Below, piece after piece: positions 54,434 through 64,000 of a DNA stretch of 64,000 nt; position 1 is the stretch's first letter; each line of letters starts with the position of its first letter. Origin of the DNA: Odontesthes bonariensis (taxonomy: Eukaryota; Chordata; Actinopteri; Atheriniformes; Atherinopsidae); the NCBI RefSeq assembly GCF_027942865.1, contig NC_134507.1:35641711-35705710 (forward strand), given 5' to 3'. The notes below the pieces were generated by a model. That model was given only the letters and a program-made list of their open reading frames with translations. It did no database searches and was not told where the DNA came from. The position numbers and the translations under genes are program-made.

Positions 54434-54730
54434 ATTCTGTCTGTGCAAAGGAAATCTTCTTGCTGTGCCAAGTGACTTCTCGGAGTAGAGTCACCTTATT
54501 TCTTGAGACCGTGCCCATGTTCAAAGCTGGAGCGCTAAATTGTTGTTGTTTGAATGGTGCTCAGTGGAGCGGGCGGGAGTGCAAAGTTGTACCATCTGAA
54601 ACGGCTGAAGAGTGCTCACTGCAGCGGGTGGGCGGAGGTGCAAAGTGACGCTTTGTAGGCAAAAAAAGAGCACCGCCACAAGTGCGCATTGTGCCAGGAA
54701 GGGCTCTCGGACGTGAAACAGTGGAGGGTT

Positions 54731-54918
54731 ATCGCTTCTCGGCCTTTTGGCTAAGATCAAGTGTAGTATCTGTTCTTATCAGTTTAATATCTGATACGTC
54801 CTCTATATGAGGACTACATATTAAATGGATTTTTAGGCACAGGGGTTGAAAAAGGGGCTTGCTCCGTTCACTCCACGCATCGACCCGGTACTGCAGTGCC
54901 GCTGGGAACGGTGCACTC
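54731..54918 (+). ncRNA. RNU2: U2 snRNA, copy 3
   Basis: As copy 1 except base 173 T, which turns a G-C pair of the terminal stem into G-U. First unit of the higher-order block. Confidence 0.95.
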
Positions 54919-55285
54919 TTCCCAACTCTTGTGAAATAACAAAACCAGCGGTACAGGGTGGTAGTTTCAGGGAGCCATTGTATTCTGACTTCTAAAATGG
55001 AACTATAATCTTTAGAAAAGACGCAGTTTATGAGCACGTCGTGGGATTGAGCTTCCCTGGTTTCTCTGTATGACCATGAACACCAAACTACACACAGAGA
55101 ACAGAGGAGCTTGACAGACACACACTAAGTTATCTGAGAGTCCCATTTTCAGCTGCAGAGAACAATCACATCAGGGAAGTCGACGTGCAGGCACAACATC
55201 AGCCTCTCAAGCCAACTCTCTGGTAAAATAGGGGCAACGTATGGTTCCAGCACCTATGTAACACATATTTGTCACGGGGACTGTG

Positions 55286-55404
55286 GCTTACGGCCACACC
55301 GCCCTGAACACGCCCGATCTCGTCCGAACTCGGAAGCCAAGCAGGGTCGGGCCTGGTTAGTACTTGGATGGGAGACCGCTTGGGAATACCAGGTGCTGTA
55401 AGCA
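55286..55404 (+). rRNA. RN5S: 5S rRNA, copy 3
   Basis: Same sequence as copy 1; followed by the longer TCTCTTCTCTTCTCT tract. Confidence 0.95.
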
Positions 55405-55631
55405 TTTTTCTCTCTTCTCTTCTCTCTGCATGTCTTTTGTTGAAACATCTGTTGATCACCCTGTGATCCATCTTGCTGATCCTGGATCTGCTAAGGTGTC
55501 CCAGGTCATGGTTGCCTTTGATCCTCATACATTTAACTTTGTCCTGACAAAGGAGCAGTTCCAAAAAGTCAAACAGGGACTGCCTTTGCATTTGACGCAG
55601 TCAAACTGCATGCGCCTGGAGAAGCCAAAAG

Positions 55632-55709
55632 GCTTACAGCACCTGGTATTCCCAGGCGGTCTCCCCATCCAAGTACTAACCAGGCCCGACTCTGCTTAGC
55701 TTCTGAGAT
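55632..55709 (-). pseudogene. Truncated inverted 5S, unit 3
   Basis: Same as unit 1. Confidence 0.85.
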
Positions 55710-56013
55710 AAAACTCTGGCTTTTAGTCTGCGAAAAGAGAGTGAAAGTGAACTCCACTTTGAGATGGCTCTGGGATTGGGCCGACTGGGAGAATTGCTTG
55801 AAAAAAACCTCTACACCCAATGAGCGGTCAGAACAAAGCCTCAAGACCCCTAGTCTTTTGCACAGAGTAAAAGACAAAGCAGCCATTGAATAGGGCCCGA
55901 TTGTTCCTACCTGGTCGGCCGAGGAGCCAGCGTCTCAACCAAGCAAAGCTCACCGTGGGGAAGGTGGCTATGCCAACTAGCCTGATGCACTGCTCCCGCA
56001 GTGTCAAATACTC

Positions 56014-56133
56014 GTACTCTGGTTTCTCTTCATAACGTACAAGTCTTTCGCCTTTTACTAAAGACTTCCGTGGAGAGCAGCATTAATGAGTTGTTTCTAT
56101 TTTTGGAAGGCTTTACCTTTGCGGGTGAAGCCC
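56014..56133 (+). ncRNA. RNU5: U5 snRNA, copy 3
   Basis: Identical RNA. Private T to C in the 3' flank (GTCACCCTATTTC). Confidence 0.93.
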
Positions 56134-56430
56134 ATTCTGTCTGTGCAAAGGAAATCTTCTTGCTGTGCCAAGTGACTTCTCGGAGTAGAGTCACCCTATT
56201 TCTTGAGACCGTGCCCATGTTCAAAGCTGGAGCGCTAAATTGTTGTTGTTTGAATGGTGCTCAGTGGAGCGGGCGGGAGTGCAAAGTTGTACCATCTGAA
56301 ACGGCTGAAGAGTGCTCACTGCAGCGGGTGGGCGGAGGTGCAAAGTGACGCTTTGTAGGCAAAAAAAGAGCACCGCCACAAGTGCGCATTGTGCCAGGAA
56401 GGGCTCTCGGACGTGAAACAGTGGAGGGTT

Positions 56431-56618
56431 ATCGCTTCTCGGCCTTTTGGCTAAGATCAAGTGTAGTATCTGTTCTTATCAGTTTAATATCTGATACGTC
56501 CTCTATATGAGGACTACATATTAAATGGATTTTTAGGCACAGGGGTTGAAAAAGGGGCTTGCTCCGTTCACTCCACGCATCGACCCGGTACTGCAGTGCC
56601 GCCGGGAACGGTGCACTC
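56431..56618 (+). ncRNA. RNU2: U2 snRNA, copy 4
   Basis: Base 173 C. Spacer carries the GGGGAAACG variant (56930) otherwise seen only after copy 7. Confidence 0.95.
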
Positions 56619-56985
56619 TTCCCAACTCTTGTGAAATAACAAAACCAGCGGTACAGGGTGGTAGTTTCAGGGAGCCATTGTATTCTGTCTTCTAAAATGG
56701 AACTATAATCTTTAGAAAAGACGCAGTTTATGAGCACGTCGTGGGATTGAGCTTCCCTGGTTTCTCTGTATGACCATGAACACCAAACTACACACAGAGA
56801 ACAGAGGAGCTTGACAGACACACACTAAGTTATCTGAGAGTCCCATTTTCAGCTGCAGAGAACAATCACATCAGGGAAGTCGACGTGCAGGCACAACATC
56901 AGCCTCTCAAGCCAACTCTCTGGTAAAATAGGGGAAACGTATGGTTCCAGCACCTATGTAACACATATTTGTCACGGGGACTGTG

Positions 56986-57104
56986 GCTTACGGCCACACC
57001 GCCCTGAACACGCCCGATCTCGTCCGAACTCGGAAGCCAAGCAGGGTCGGGCCTGGTTAGTACTTGGATGGGAGACCGCTTGGGAATACCAGGTGCTGTA
57101 AGCA
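56986..57104 (+). rRNA. RN5S: 5S rRNA, copy 4
   Basis: Same sequence as copy 1; short tract. Confidence 0.95.
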
Positions 57105-57326
57105 TTTTTCTCTCTTCTCTCTGCATGTCTTTTGTTGAAACATCTGTTGATCACCCTGTGATCCATCTTGCTGATCCTGGATCTGCTAAGGTGTCCCAGG
57201 TCATGGTTGCCTTTGATACTCATACATTTAACTTTGTCCTGACAAAGGAGCAGTTCCAAAAAGTCAAACAGGGACTGCCTTTGCATTTGACGCAGTCAAA
57301 CTGCATGCGCCTGGAGAAGCCAAAAG

Positions 57327-57404
57327 GCTTACAGCACCTGGTATTCCCAGGCGGTCTCCCCATCCAAGTACTAACCAGGCCCGACTCTGCTTAGCATCTG
57401 AGAT
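57327..57404 (-). pseudogene. Truncated inverted 5S, unit 4
   Basis: Carries the GATGCTAAGC box A variant. Confidence 0.85.
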
Positions 57405-57708
57405 AAAACTCTGGCTTTTAGTCTGCGAAAAGAGAGTGAAAGTGAACTCCACTTTGAGATGGCTCTGGGATTGGGCCGACTGGGAGAATTGCTTGAAAAA
57501 AACCTCTACACCCAATGAGCGGTCAGAACAAAGCCTCAAGACCCCTAGTCTTTTGCACAGAGTAAAAGACAAAGCAGCCATTGAATAGGGCCCGATTGTT
57601 CCTACCTGGTCGGCCGAGGAGCGAGCGTCTTAACCAAGCAAAGCTCACCGTGGGCAAGGTGGCTATACCAACTAGCCTGATGCACTGCTCCCGCAGTGTC
57701 AAATACTC

Positions 57709-57828
57709 GTACTCTGGTTTCTCTTCATAACGTACAAGTCTTTCGCCTTTTACTAAAGACTTCCGTGGAGAGCAGCATTAATGAGTTGTTTCTATTTTTG
57801 GAAGGCTTTACCTTTGCGGGTGAAGCCC
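57709..57828 (+). ncRNA. RNU5: U5 snRNA, copy 4
   Basis: Identical RNA; promoter of the GAGCGAGCGTCTTAACC / GTGGGCAAGG variant. Confidence 0.93.
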
Positions 57829-58125
57829 ATTCTGTCTGTGCAAAGGAAATCTTCTTGCTGTGCCAAGTGACTTCTCGGAGTAGAGTCACCTTATTTCTTG
57901 AGACCGTGCCCATGTTCAAAGCTGGAGCGCTAAATTGTTGTTGTTTGAATGGTGCTCAGTGGAGCGGGCGGGAGTGCAAAGTTGTACCATCTGAAACGGC
58001 TGAAGAGTGCTCACTGCAGCGGGTGGGCGGAGGTGCAAAGTGACGCTTTGTAGGCAAAAAAAGAGCACCGCCACAAGTGCGCATTGTGCCAGGAAGGGCT
58101 CTCGGACGTGAAACAGTGGAGGGTT

Positions 58126-58313
58126 ATCGCTTCTCGGCCTTTTGGCTAAGATCAAGTGTAGTATCTGTTCTTATCAGTTTAATATCTGATACGTCCTCTA
58201 TATGAGGACTACATATTAAATGGATTTTTAGGCACAGGGGTTGAAAAAGGGGCTTGCTCCGTTCACTCCACGCATCGACCCGGTACTGCAGTGCCGCTGG
58301 GAACGGTGCACTC
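58126..58313 (+). ncRNA. RNU2: U2 snRNA, copy 5
   Basis: Base 173 T. Counterpart of copy 8 in the three-unit block. Confidence 0.95.
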
Positions 58314-58680
58314 TTCCCAACTCTTGTGAAATAACAAAACCAGCGGTACAGGGTGGTAGTTTCAGGGAGCCATTGTATTCTGACTTCTAAAATGGAACTA
58401 TAATCTTTAGAAAAGACGCAGTTTATGAGCACGTCGTGGGATTGAGCTTCCCTGGTTTCTCTGTATGACCATGAACACCAAACTACACACAGAGAACAGA
58501 GGAGCTTGACAGACACACACTAAGTTATCTGAGAGTCCCATTTTCAGCTGCAGAGAACAATCACATCAGGGAAGTCGACGTGCAGGCACAACATCAGCCT
58601 CTCAAGCCAACTCTCTGGTAAAATAGGGGCAACGTATGGTTCCAGCACCTATGTAACACATATTTGTCACGGGGACTGTG

Positions 58681-58799
58681 GCTTACGGCCACACCGCCCT
58701 GAACACGCCCGATCTCGTCCGAACTCGGAAGCCAAGCAGGGTCGGGCCTGGTTAGTACTTGGATGGGAGACCGCTTGGGAATACCAGGTGCTGTAAGCA
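58681..58799 (+). rRNA. RN5S: 5S rRNA, copy 5
   Basis: Same sequence as copy 1; long tract. Confidence 0.95.
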
Positions 58800-59026
58800 T
58801 TTTTCTCTCTTCTCTTCTCTCTGCATGTCTTTTGTTGAAACATCTGTTGATCACCCTGTGATCCATCTTGCTGATCCTGGATCTGCTAAGGTGTCCCAGG
58901 TCATGGTTGCCTTTGATACTCATACATTTAACTTTGTCCTGACAAAGGAGCAGTTCCAAAAAGTCAAACAGGGACTGCCTTTGCATTTGACGCAGTCAAA
59001 CTGCATGCGCCTGGAGAAGCCAAAAG

Positions 59027-59104
59027 GCTTACAGCACCTGGTATTCCCAGGCGGTCTCCCCATCCAAGTACTAACCAGGCCCGACTCTGCTTAGCATCTG
59101 AGAT
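59027..59104 (-). pseudogene. Truncated inverted 5S, unit 5
   Basis: Carries the GATGCTAAGC box A variant. Confidence 0.85.
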
Positions 59105-59408
59105 AAAACTCTGGCTTTTAGTCTGCGAAAAGAGAGTGAAAGTGAACTCCACTTTGAGATGGCTCTGGGATTGGGCCGACTGGGAGAATTGCTTGAAAAA
59201 AACCTCTACACCCAATGAGCGGTCAGAACAAAGCCTCAAGACCCCTAGTCTTTTGCACAGAGTAAAAGACAAAGCAGCCATTGAATAGGGCCCGATTGTT
59301 CCTACCTGGTCGGCCGAGGAGCGAGCGTCTTAACCAAGCAAAGCTCACCGTGGGCAAGGTGGCTATACCAACTAGCCTGATGCACTGCTCCCGCAGTGTC
59401 AAATACTC

Positions 59409-59528
59409 GTACTCTGGTTTCTCTTCATAACGTACAAGTCTTTCGCCTTTTACTAAAGACTTCCGTGGAGAGCAGCATTAATGAGTTGTTTCTATTTTTG
59501 GAAGGCTTTACCTTTGCGGGTGAAGCCC
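59409..59528 (+). ncRNA. RNU5: U5 snRNA, copy 5
   Basis: Identical RNA; same promoter variant as copy 4. Confidence 0.93.
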
Positions 59529-59825
59529 ATTCTGTCTGTGCAAAGGAAATCTTCTTGCTGTGCCAAGTGACTTCTCGGAGTAGAGTCACCTTATTTCTTG
59601 AGACCGTGCCCATGTTCAAAGCTGGAGCGCTAAATTGTTGTTGTTTGAATGGTGCTCAGTGGAGCGGGCGGGAGTGCAAAGTTGTACCATCTGAAACGGC
59701 TGAAGAGTGCTCACTGCAGCGGGTGGGCGGAGGTGCAAAGTGACGCTTTGTAGGCAAAAAAAGAGCACCGCCACAAGTGCGCATTGTGCCAGGAAGGGCT
59801 CTCGGACGTGAAACAGTGGAGGGTT

Positions 59826-60013
59826 ATCGCTTCTCGGCCTTTTGGCTAAGATCAAGTGTAGTATCTGTTCTTATCAGTTTAATATCTGATACGTCCTCTA
59901 TATGAGGACTACATATTAAATGGATTTTTAGGCACAGGGGTTGAAAAAGGGGCTTGCTCCGTTCACTCCACGCATCGACCCGGTACTGCAGTGCCGCTGG
60001 GAACGGTGCACTC
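59826..60013 (+). ncRNA. RNU2: U2 snRNA, copy 6
   Basis: Base 173 T. Counterpart of copy 3, 5,095 bp downstream. Confidence 0.95.
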
Positions 60014-60380
60014 TTCCCAACTCTTGTGAAATAACAAAACCAGCGGTACAGGGTGGTAGTTTCAGGGAGCCATTGTATTCTGACTTCTAAAATGGAACTA
60101 TAATCTTTAGAAAAGACGCAGTTTATGAGCACGTCGTGGGATTGAGCTTCCCTGGTTTCTCTGTATGACCATGAACACCAAACTACACACAGAGAACAGA
60201 GGAGCTTGACAGACACACACTAAGTTATCTGAGAGTCCCATTTTCAGCTGCAGAGAACAATCACATCAGGGAAGTCGACGTGCAGGCACAACATCAGCCT
60301 CTCAAGCCAACTCTCTGGTAAAATAGGGGCAACGTATGGTTCCAGCACCTATGTAACACATATTTGTCACGGGGACTGTG

Positions 60381-60499
60381 GCTTACGGCCACACCGCCCT
60401 GAACACGCCCGATCTCGTCCGAACTCGGAAGCCAAGCAGGGTCGGGCCTGGTTAGTACTTGGATGGGAGACCGCTTGGGAATACCAGGTGCTGTAAGCA
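60381..60499 (+). rRNA. RN5S: 5S rRNA, copy 6
   Basis: Same sequence as copy 1; long tract. Confidence 0.95.
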
Positions 60500-60726
60500 T
60501 TTTTCTCTCTTCTCTTCTCTCTGCATGTCTTTTGTTGAAACATCTGTTGATCACCCTGTGATCCATCTTGCTGATCCTGGATCTGCTAAGGTGTCCCAGG
60601 TCATGGTTGCCTTTGATCCTCATACATTTAACTTTGTCCTGACAAAGGAGCAGTTCCAAAAAGTCAAACAGGGACTGCCTTTGCATTTGACGCAGTCAAA
60701 CTGCATGCGCCTGGAGAAGCCAAAAG

Positions 60727-60804
60727 GCTTACAGCACCTGGTATTCCCAGGCGGTCTCCCCATCCAAGTACTAACCAGGCCCGACTCTGCTTAGCTTCTG
60801 AGAT
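60727..60804 (-). pseudogene. Truncated inverted 5S, unit 6
   Basis: Same as units 1 and 3. Confidence 0.85.
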
Positions 60805-61108
60805 AAAACTCTGGCTTTTAGTCTGCGAAAAGAGAGTGAAAGTGAACTCCACTTTGAGATGGCTCTGGGATTGGGCCGACTGGGAGAATTGCTTGAAAAA
60901 AACCTCTACACCCAATGAGCGGTCAGAACAAAGCCTCAAGACCCCTAGTCTTTTGCACAGAGTAAAAGACAAAGCAGCCATTGAATAGGGCCCGATTGTT
61001 CCTACCTGGTCGGCCGAGGAGCCAGCGTCTCAACCAAGCAAAGCTCACCGTGGGGAAGGTGGCTATGCCAACTAGCCTGATGCACTGCTCCCGCAGTGTC
61101 AAATACTC

Positions 61109-61228
61109 GTACTCTGGTTTCTCTTCATAACGTACAAGTCTTTCGCCTTTTACTAAAGACTTCCGTGGAGAGCAGCATTAATGAGTTGTTTCTATTTTTG
61201 GAAGGCTTTACCTTTGCGGGTGAAGCCC
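61109..61228 (+). ncRNA. RNU5: U5 snRNA, copy 6
   Basis: Identical RNA; promoter as in copies 1-3. Confidence 0.93.
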
Positions 61229-61525
61229 ATTCTGTCTGTGCAAAGGAAATCTTCTTGCTGTGCCAAGTGACTTCTCGGAGTAGAGTCACCTTATTTCTTG
61301 AGACCGTGCCCATGTTCAAAGCTGGAGCGCTAAATTGTTGTTGTTTGAATGGTGCTCAGTGGAGCGGGCGGGAGTGCAAAGTTGTACCATCTGAAACGGC
61401 TGAAGAGTGCTCACTGCAGCGGGTGGGCGGAGGTGCAAAGTGACGCTTTGTAGGCAAAAAAAGAGCACCGCCACAAGTGCGCATTGTGCCAGGAAGGGCT
61501 CTCGGACGTGAAACAGTGGAGGGTT

Positions 61526-61713
61526 ATCGCTTCTCGGCCTTTTGGCTAAGATCAAGTGTAGTATCTGTTCTTATCAGTTTAATATCTGATACGTCCTCTA
61601 TATGAGGACTACATATTAAATGGATTTTTAGGCACAGGGGTTGAAAAAGGGGCTTGCTCCGTTCACTCCACGCATCGACCCGGTACTGCAGTGCCGCCGG
61701 GAACGGTGCACTC
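61526..61713 (+). ncRNA. RNU2: U2 snRNA, copy 7
   Basis: Base 173 C. Counterpart of copy 4. Confidence 0.95.
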
Positions 61714-62080
61714 TTCCCAACTCTTGTGAAATAACAAAACCAGCGGTACAGGGTGGTAGTTTCAGGGAGCCATTGTATTCTGTCTTCTAAAATGGAACTA
61801 TAATCTTTAGAAAAGACGCAGTTTATGAGCACGTCGTGGGATTGAGCTTCCCTGGTTTCTCTGTATGACCATGAACACCAAACTACACACAGAGAACAGA
61901 GGAGCTTGACAGACACACACTAAGTTATCTGAGAGTCCCATTTTCAGCTGCAGAGAACAATCACATCAGGGAAGTCGACGTGCAGGCACAACATCAGCCT
62001 CTCAAGCCAACTCTCTGGTAAAATAGGGGAAACGTATGGTTCCAGCACCTATGTAACACATATTTGTCACGGGGACTGTG

Positions 62081-62199
62081 GCTTACGGCCACACCGCCCT
62101 GAACATGCCCGATCTCGTCCGAACTCGGAAGCCAAGCAGGGTCGGGCCTGGTTAGTACTTGGATGGGAGACCGCTTGGGAATACCAGGTGCTGTAAGCA
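62081..62199 (+). rRNA. RN5S: 5S rRNA, copy 7
   Basis: As copy 1 but with a private C to T at base 26 (62106, GAACATGCCC). Confidence 0.93.
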
Positions 62200-62421
62200 T
62201 TTTTCTCTCTTCTCTCTGCATGTCTTTTGTTGAAACATCTGTTGATCACCCTGTGATCCATCTTGCTGATCCTGGATCTGCTAAGGTGTCCCAGGTCATG
62301 GTTGCCTTTGATACTCATACATTTAACTTTGTCCTGACAAAGGAGCAGTTCCAAAAAGTCAAACAGGGACTGCCTTTGCATTTGACGCAGTCAAACTGCA
62401 TGCGCCTGGAGAAGCCAAAAG

Positions 62422-62499
62422 GCTTACAGCACCTGGTATTCCCAGGCGGTCTCCCCATCCAAGTACTAACCAGGCCCGACTCTGCTTAGCATCTGAGAT
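62422..62499 (-). pseudogene. Truncated inverted 5S, unit 7
   Basis: Carries the GATGCTAAGC box A variant. Confidence 0.85.
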
Positions 62500-62803
62500 A
62501 AAACTCTGGCTTTTAGTCTGCGAAAAGAGAGTGAAAGTGAACTCCACTTTGAGATGGTTCTGGGATTGGGCCGACTGGGAGAATTGCTTGAAAAAAACCT
62601 CTACACCCAATGAGCGGTCAGAACAAAGCCTCAAGACCCCTAGTCTTTTGCACAGAGTAAAAGACAAAGCAGCCACTGAATAGGGCCCGATTGTTCCTAC
62701 CTGGTCGGCCGAGGAGCGAGCGTCTTAACCAAGCAAAGCTCACCGTGGGCAAGGTGGCTATACCAACTAGCCTGATGCACTGCTCCCGCAGTGTCAAATA
62801 CTC

Positions 62804-62923
62804 GTACTCTGGTTTCTCTTCATAACGTACAAGTCTTTCGCCTTTTACTAAAGACTTCCGTGGAGAGCAGCATTAATGAGTTGTTTCTATTTTTGGAAGG
62901 CTTTACCTTTGCGGGTGAAGCCC
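62804..62923 (+). ncRNA. RNU5: U5 snRNA, copy 7
   Basis: Identical RNA; promoter variant as in copies 4 and 5. Upstream spacer has private changes (GAGATGGTTCTGG, GCAGCCACTGAAT). Confidence 0.93.
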
Positions 62924-63220
62924 ATTCTGTCTGTGCAAAGGAAATCTTCTTGCTGTGCCAAGTGACTTCTCGGAGTAGAGTCACCTTATTTCTTGAGACC
63001 GTGCCCATGTTCAAAGCTGGAGCGCTAAATTGTTGTTGTTTGAATGGTGCTCAGTGGAGCGGGCGGGAGTGCAAAGTTGTACCATCTGAAACGGCTGAAG
63101 AGTGCTCACTGCAGCGGGTGGGCGGAGGTGCAAAGTGACGCTTTGTAGGCAAAAAAAGAGCACCGCCACAAGTGCGCATTGTGCCAGGAAGGGCTCTCGG
63201 ACGTGAAACAGTGGAGGGTT

Positions 63221-63408
63221 ATCGCTTCTCGGCCTTTTGGCTAAGATCAAGTGTAGTATCTGTTCTTATCAATTTAATATCTGATACGTCCTCTATATGA
63301 GGACTACATATTAAATGGATTTTTAGGCACAGGGGTTGAAAAAGGGGCTTGCTCCGTTCACTCCACGCATCGACCCGGTACTGCAGTGCCGCTGGGAACG
63401 GTGCACTC
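63221..63408 (+). ncRNA. RNU2: U2 snRNA, copy 8
   Basis: Base 173 T, and a private G to A at base 52 (63272) within the conserved TATCAGTTTAATATCTGA stem-loop II region, so this copy may be weaker. Confidence 0.93.
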
Positions 63409-63775
63409 TTCCCAACTCTTGTGAAATAACAAAACCAGCGGTACAGGGTGGTAGTTTCAGGGAGCCATTGTATTCTGACTTCTAAAATGGAACTATAATC
63501 TTTAGAAAAGACGCAGTTTATGAGCACGTCGTGGGATTGAGCTTCCCTGGTTTCTCTGTATGACCATGAACACCAAACTACACACAGAGAACAGAGGAGC
63601 TTGACAGACACACACTAAGTTATCTGAGAGTCCCATTTTCAGCTGCAGAGAACAATCACATCAGGGAAGTCGACGTGCAGGCACAACATCAGCCTCTCAA
63701 GCCAACTCTCTGGTAAAATAGGGGCAACGTATGGTTCCAGCACCTATGTAACACATATTTGTCACGGGGACTGTG

Positions 63776-63894
63776 GCTTACGGCCACACCGCCCTGAACA
63801 CGCCCGATCTCGTCCGAACTCGGAAGCCAAGCAGGGTCGGGCCTGGTTAGTACTTGGATGGGAGACCGCTTGGGAATACCAGGTGCTGTAAGCA
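63776..63894 (+). rRNA. RN5S: 5S rRNA, copy 8
   Basis: Same sequence as copy 1; long tract; last complete gene in the window. Confidence 0.95.
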
Positions 63895-64000
63895 TTTTTC
63901 TCTCTTCTCTTCTCTCTGCATGTCTTTTGTTGAAACATCTGTTGATCACCCTGTGATCCATCTTGCTGATCCTGGATCTGCTAAGGTGTCCCAGGTCATG

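Larger units (their letters stand above)
54731..59825 (+). repeat. Higher-order repeat, first three-unit block (units 3-5)
   Basis: Variant sites of units 3, 4 and 5 reappear in the same order in units 6, 7 and 8, displaced by exactly 5,095 bp: long/short/long TCTCT tract, U2 base 173 T/C/T, and the GAGCGAGCGTCTTAACC variant after units 4 and 5 only (again after 7). The second block is 59826 to the window end. Confidence 0.85.
51177..64000 (+). repeat. U2-5S-(inverted 5S)-U5 tandem array, at least 7.5 units
   Basis: U2 starts recur at 51341, 53036, 54731, 56431, 58126, 59826, 61526 and 63221: spacings 1695, 1695, 1700, 1695, 1700, 1700 and 1695. The 5-bp difference is one TCTCT unit just after 5S. 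Order within a unit: U2 (+), 5S (+555), truncated 5S on the minus strand (+896), U5 (+1278), then the promoter of the next U2. Units differ at only a handful of sites, so concerted evolution or recent amplification is active. The array begins at 51177 in the U2 promoter region (GAGCGGGCGGGAGTGCAAAG) and leaves the window at the right in unit 8. Linkage of 5S with snRNA genes is known in several fish; the inverted 5S partner is less familiar to me. Confidence 0.97.

Noticed and set aside
51164-63961. Repeated ORFs of 64-130 residues in every array unit
   Set aside because: They run through or antisense to U2, 5S and U5 genes and recur only because the unit recurs. No domain or codon signal.
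51177-64000. CRISPR-like regular repeats
   Set aside because: Units are 1.7 kb gene-bearing repeats in a eukaryotic genome; no short repeat-spacer pattern anywhere.

Overview
The window looks like repeat-rich nuclear DNA of a teleost fish. I infer this from a Gmr1-type Ty3/Gypsy element, fish-type L2-like, RTE-like and L1-like LINE pieces, many short hAT, Tigger, Tc1 and Harbinger derivatives, tandem KRAB-less C2H2 fingers, an Ig V-type exon of the fish innate-receptor kind, and physical linkage of 5S rDNA with spliceosomal snRNA genes. The species cannot be named from the sequence alone.

Layout. 1-905: 3' end of an L2-like LINE. 1400-2022: a small two-coding-exon secreted-protein gene on the minus strand. 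2941-3904: a solitary copy of the spacer that also lies beside and inside the array at the right end, with a truncated 5S. 4667-8645: hAT and TTAA-flanked MITEs, a 7SL (SRP) RNA gene on the minus strand with a CRE at its promoter, an ISL2EU-like transposase/YqaJ remnant and a MADF-bearing Harbinger-like remnant. 10233-10520: broken Ig V exon. 11538-12150 and 38030-38975: inverted duplicate of a C2H2 zinc-finger terminal exon. 13187-13950: two phase-matched exons of a repeated fish protein family. 14912-20794: a Gmr1-like LTR retroelement that looks whole and young. 20800-35170: mostly non-autonomous DNA transposons, several with exact 8-bp target duplications and some nested. 31798-32210: glutamine/glutamate-rich 12-bp minisatellite that may be a coding exon. 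35214-37860: LINEs. 39000-50600: LINE, hAT and Tc1 scraps plus phase-matched minus-strand exons of an unrecognised gene.

51177-64000 is the main functional feature: at least seven and a half tandem units of 1,695 or 1,700 bp. Each complete unit carries U2 snRNA, 5S rRNA and U5 snRNA genes on the plus strand and a 5'-truncated 5S on the minus strand. The array runs off the right edge. Variant sites show that units 3-5 and 6-8 are copies of one 5,095-bp three-unit block. The U2 and U5 RNAs work in the major spliceosome, 5S in the large ribosomal subunit, and the separate 7SL gene in the signal recognition particle, so the window holds four classes of structural RNA among otherwise mostly transposon-derived sequence.

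All family assignments rest on reading translations and motifs by eye; no search or fold calculation was run.
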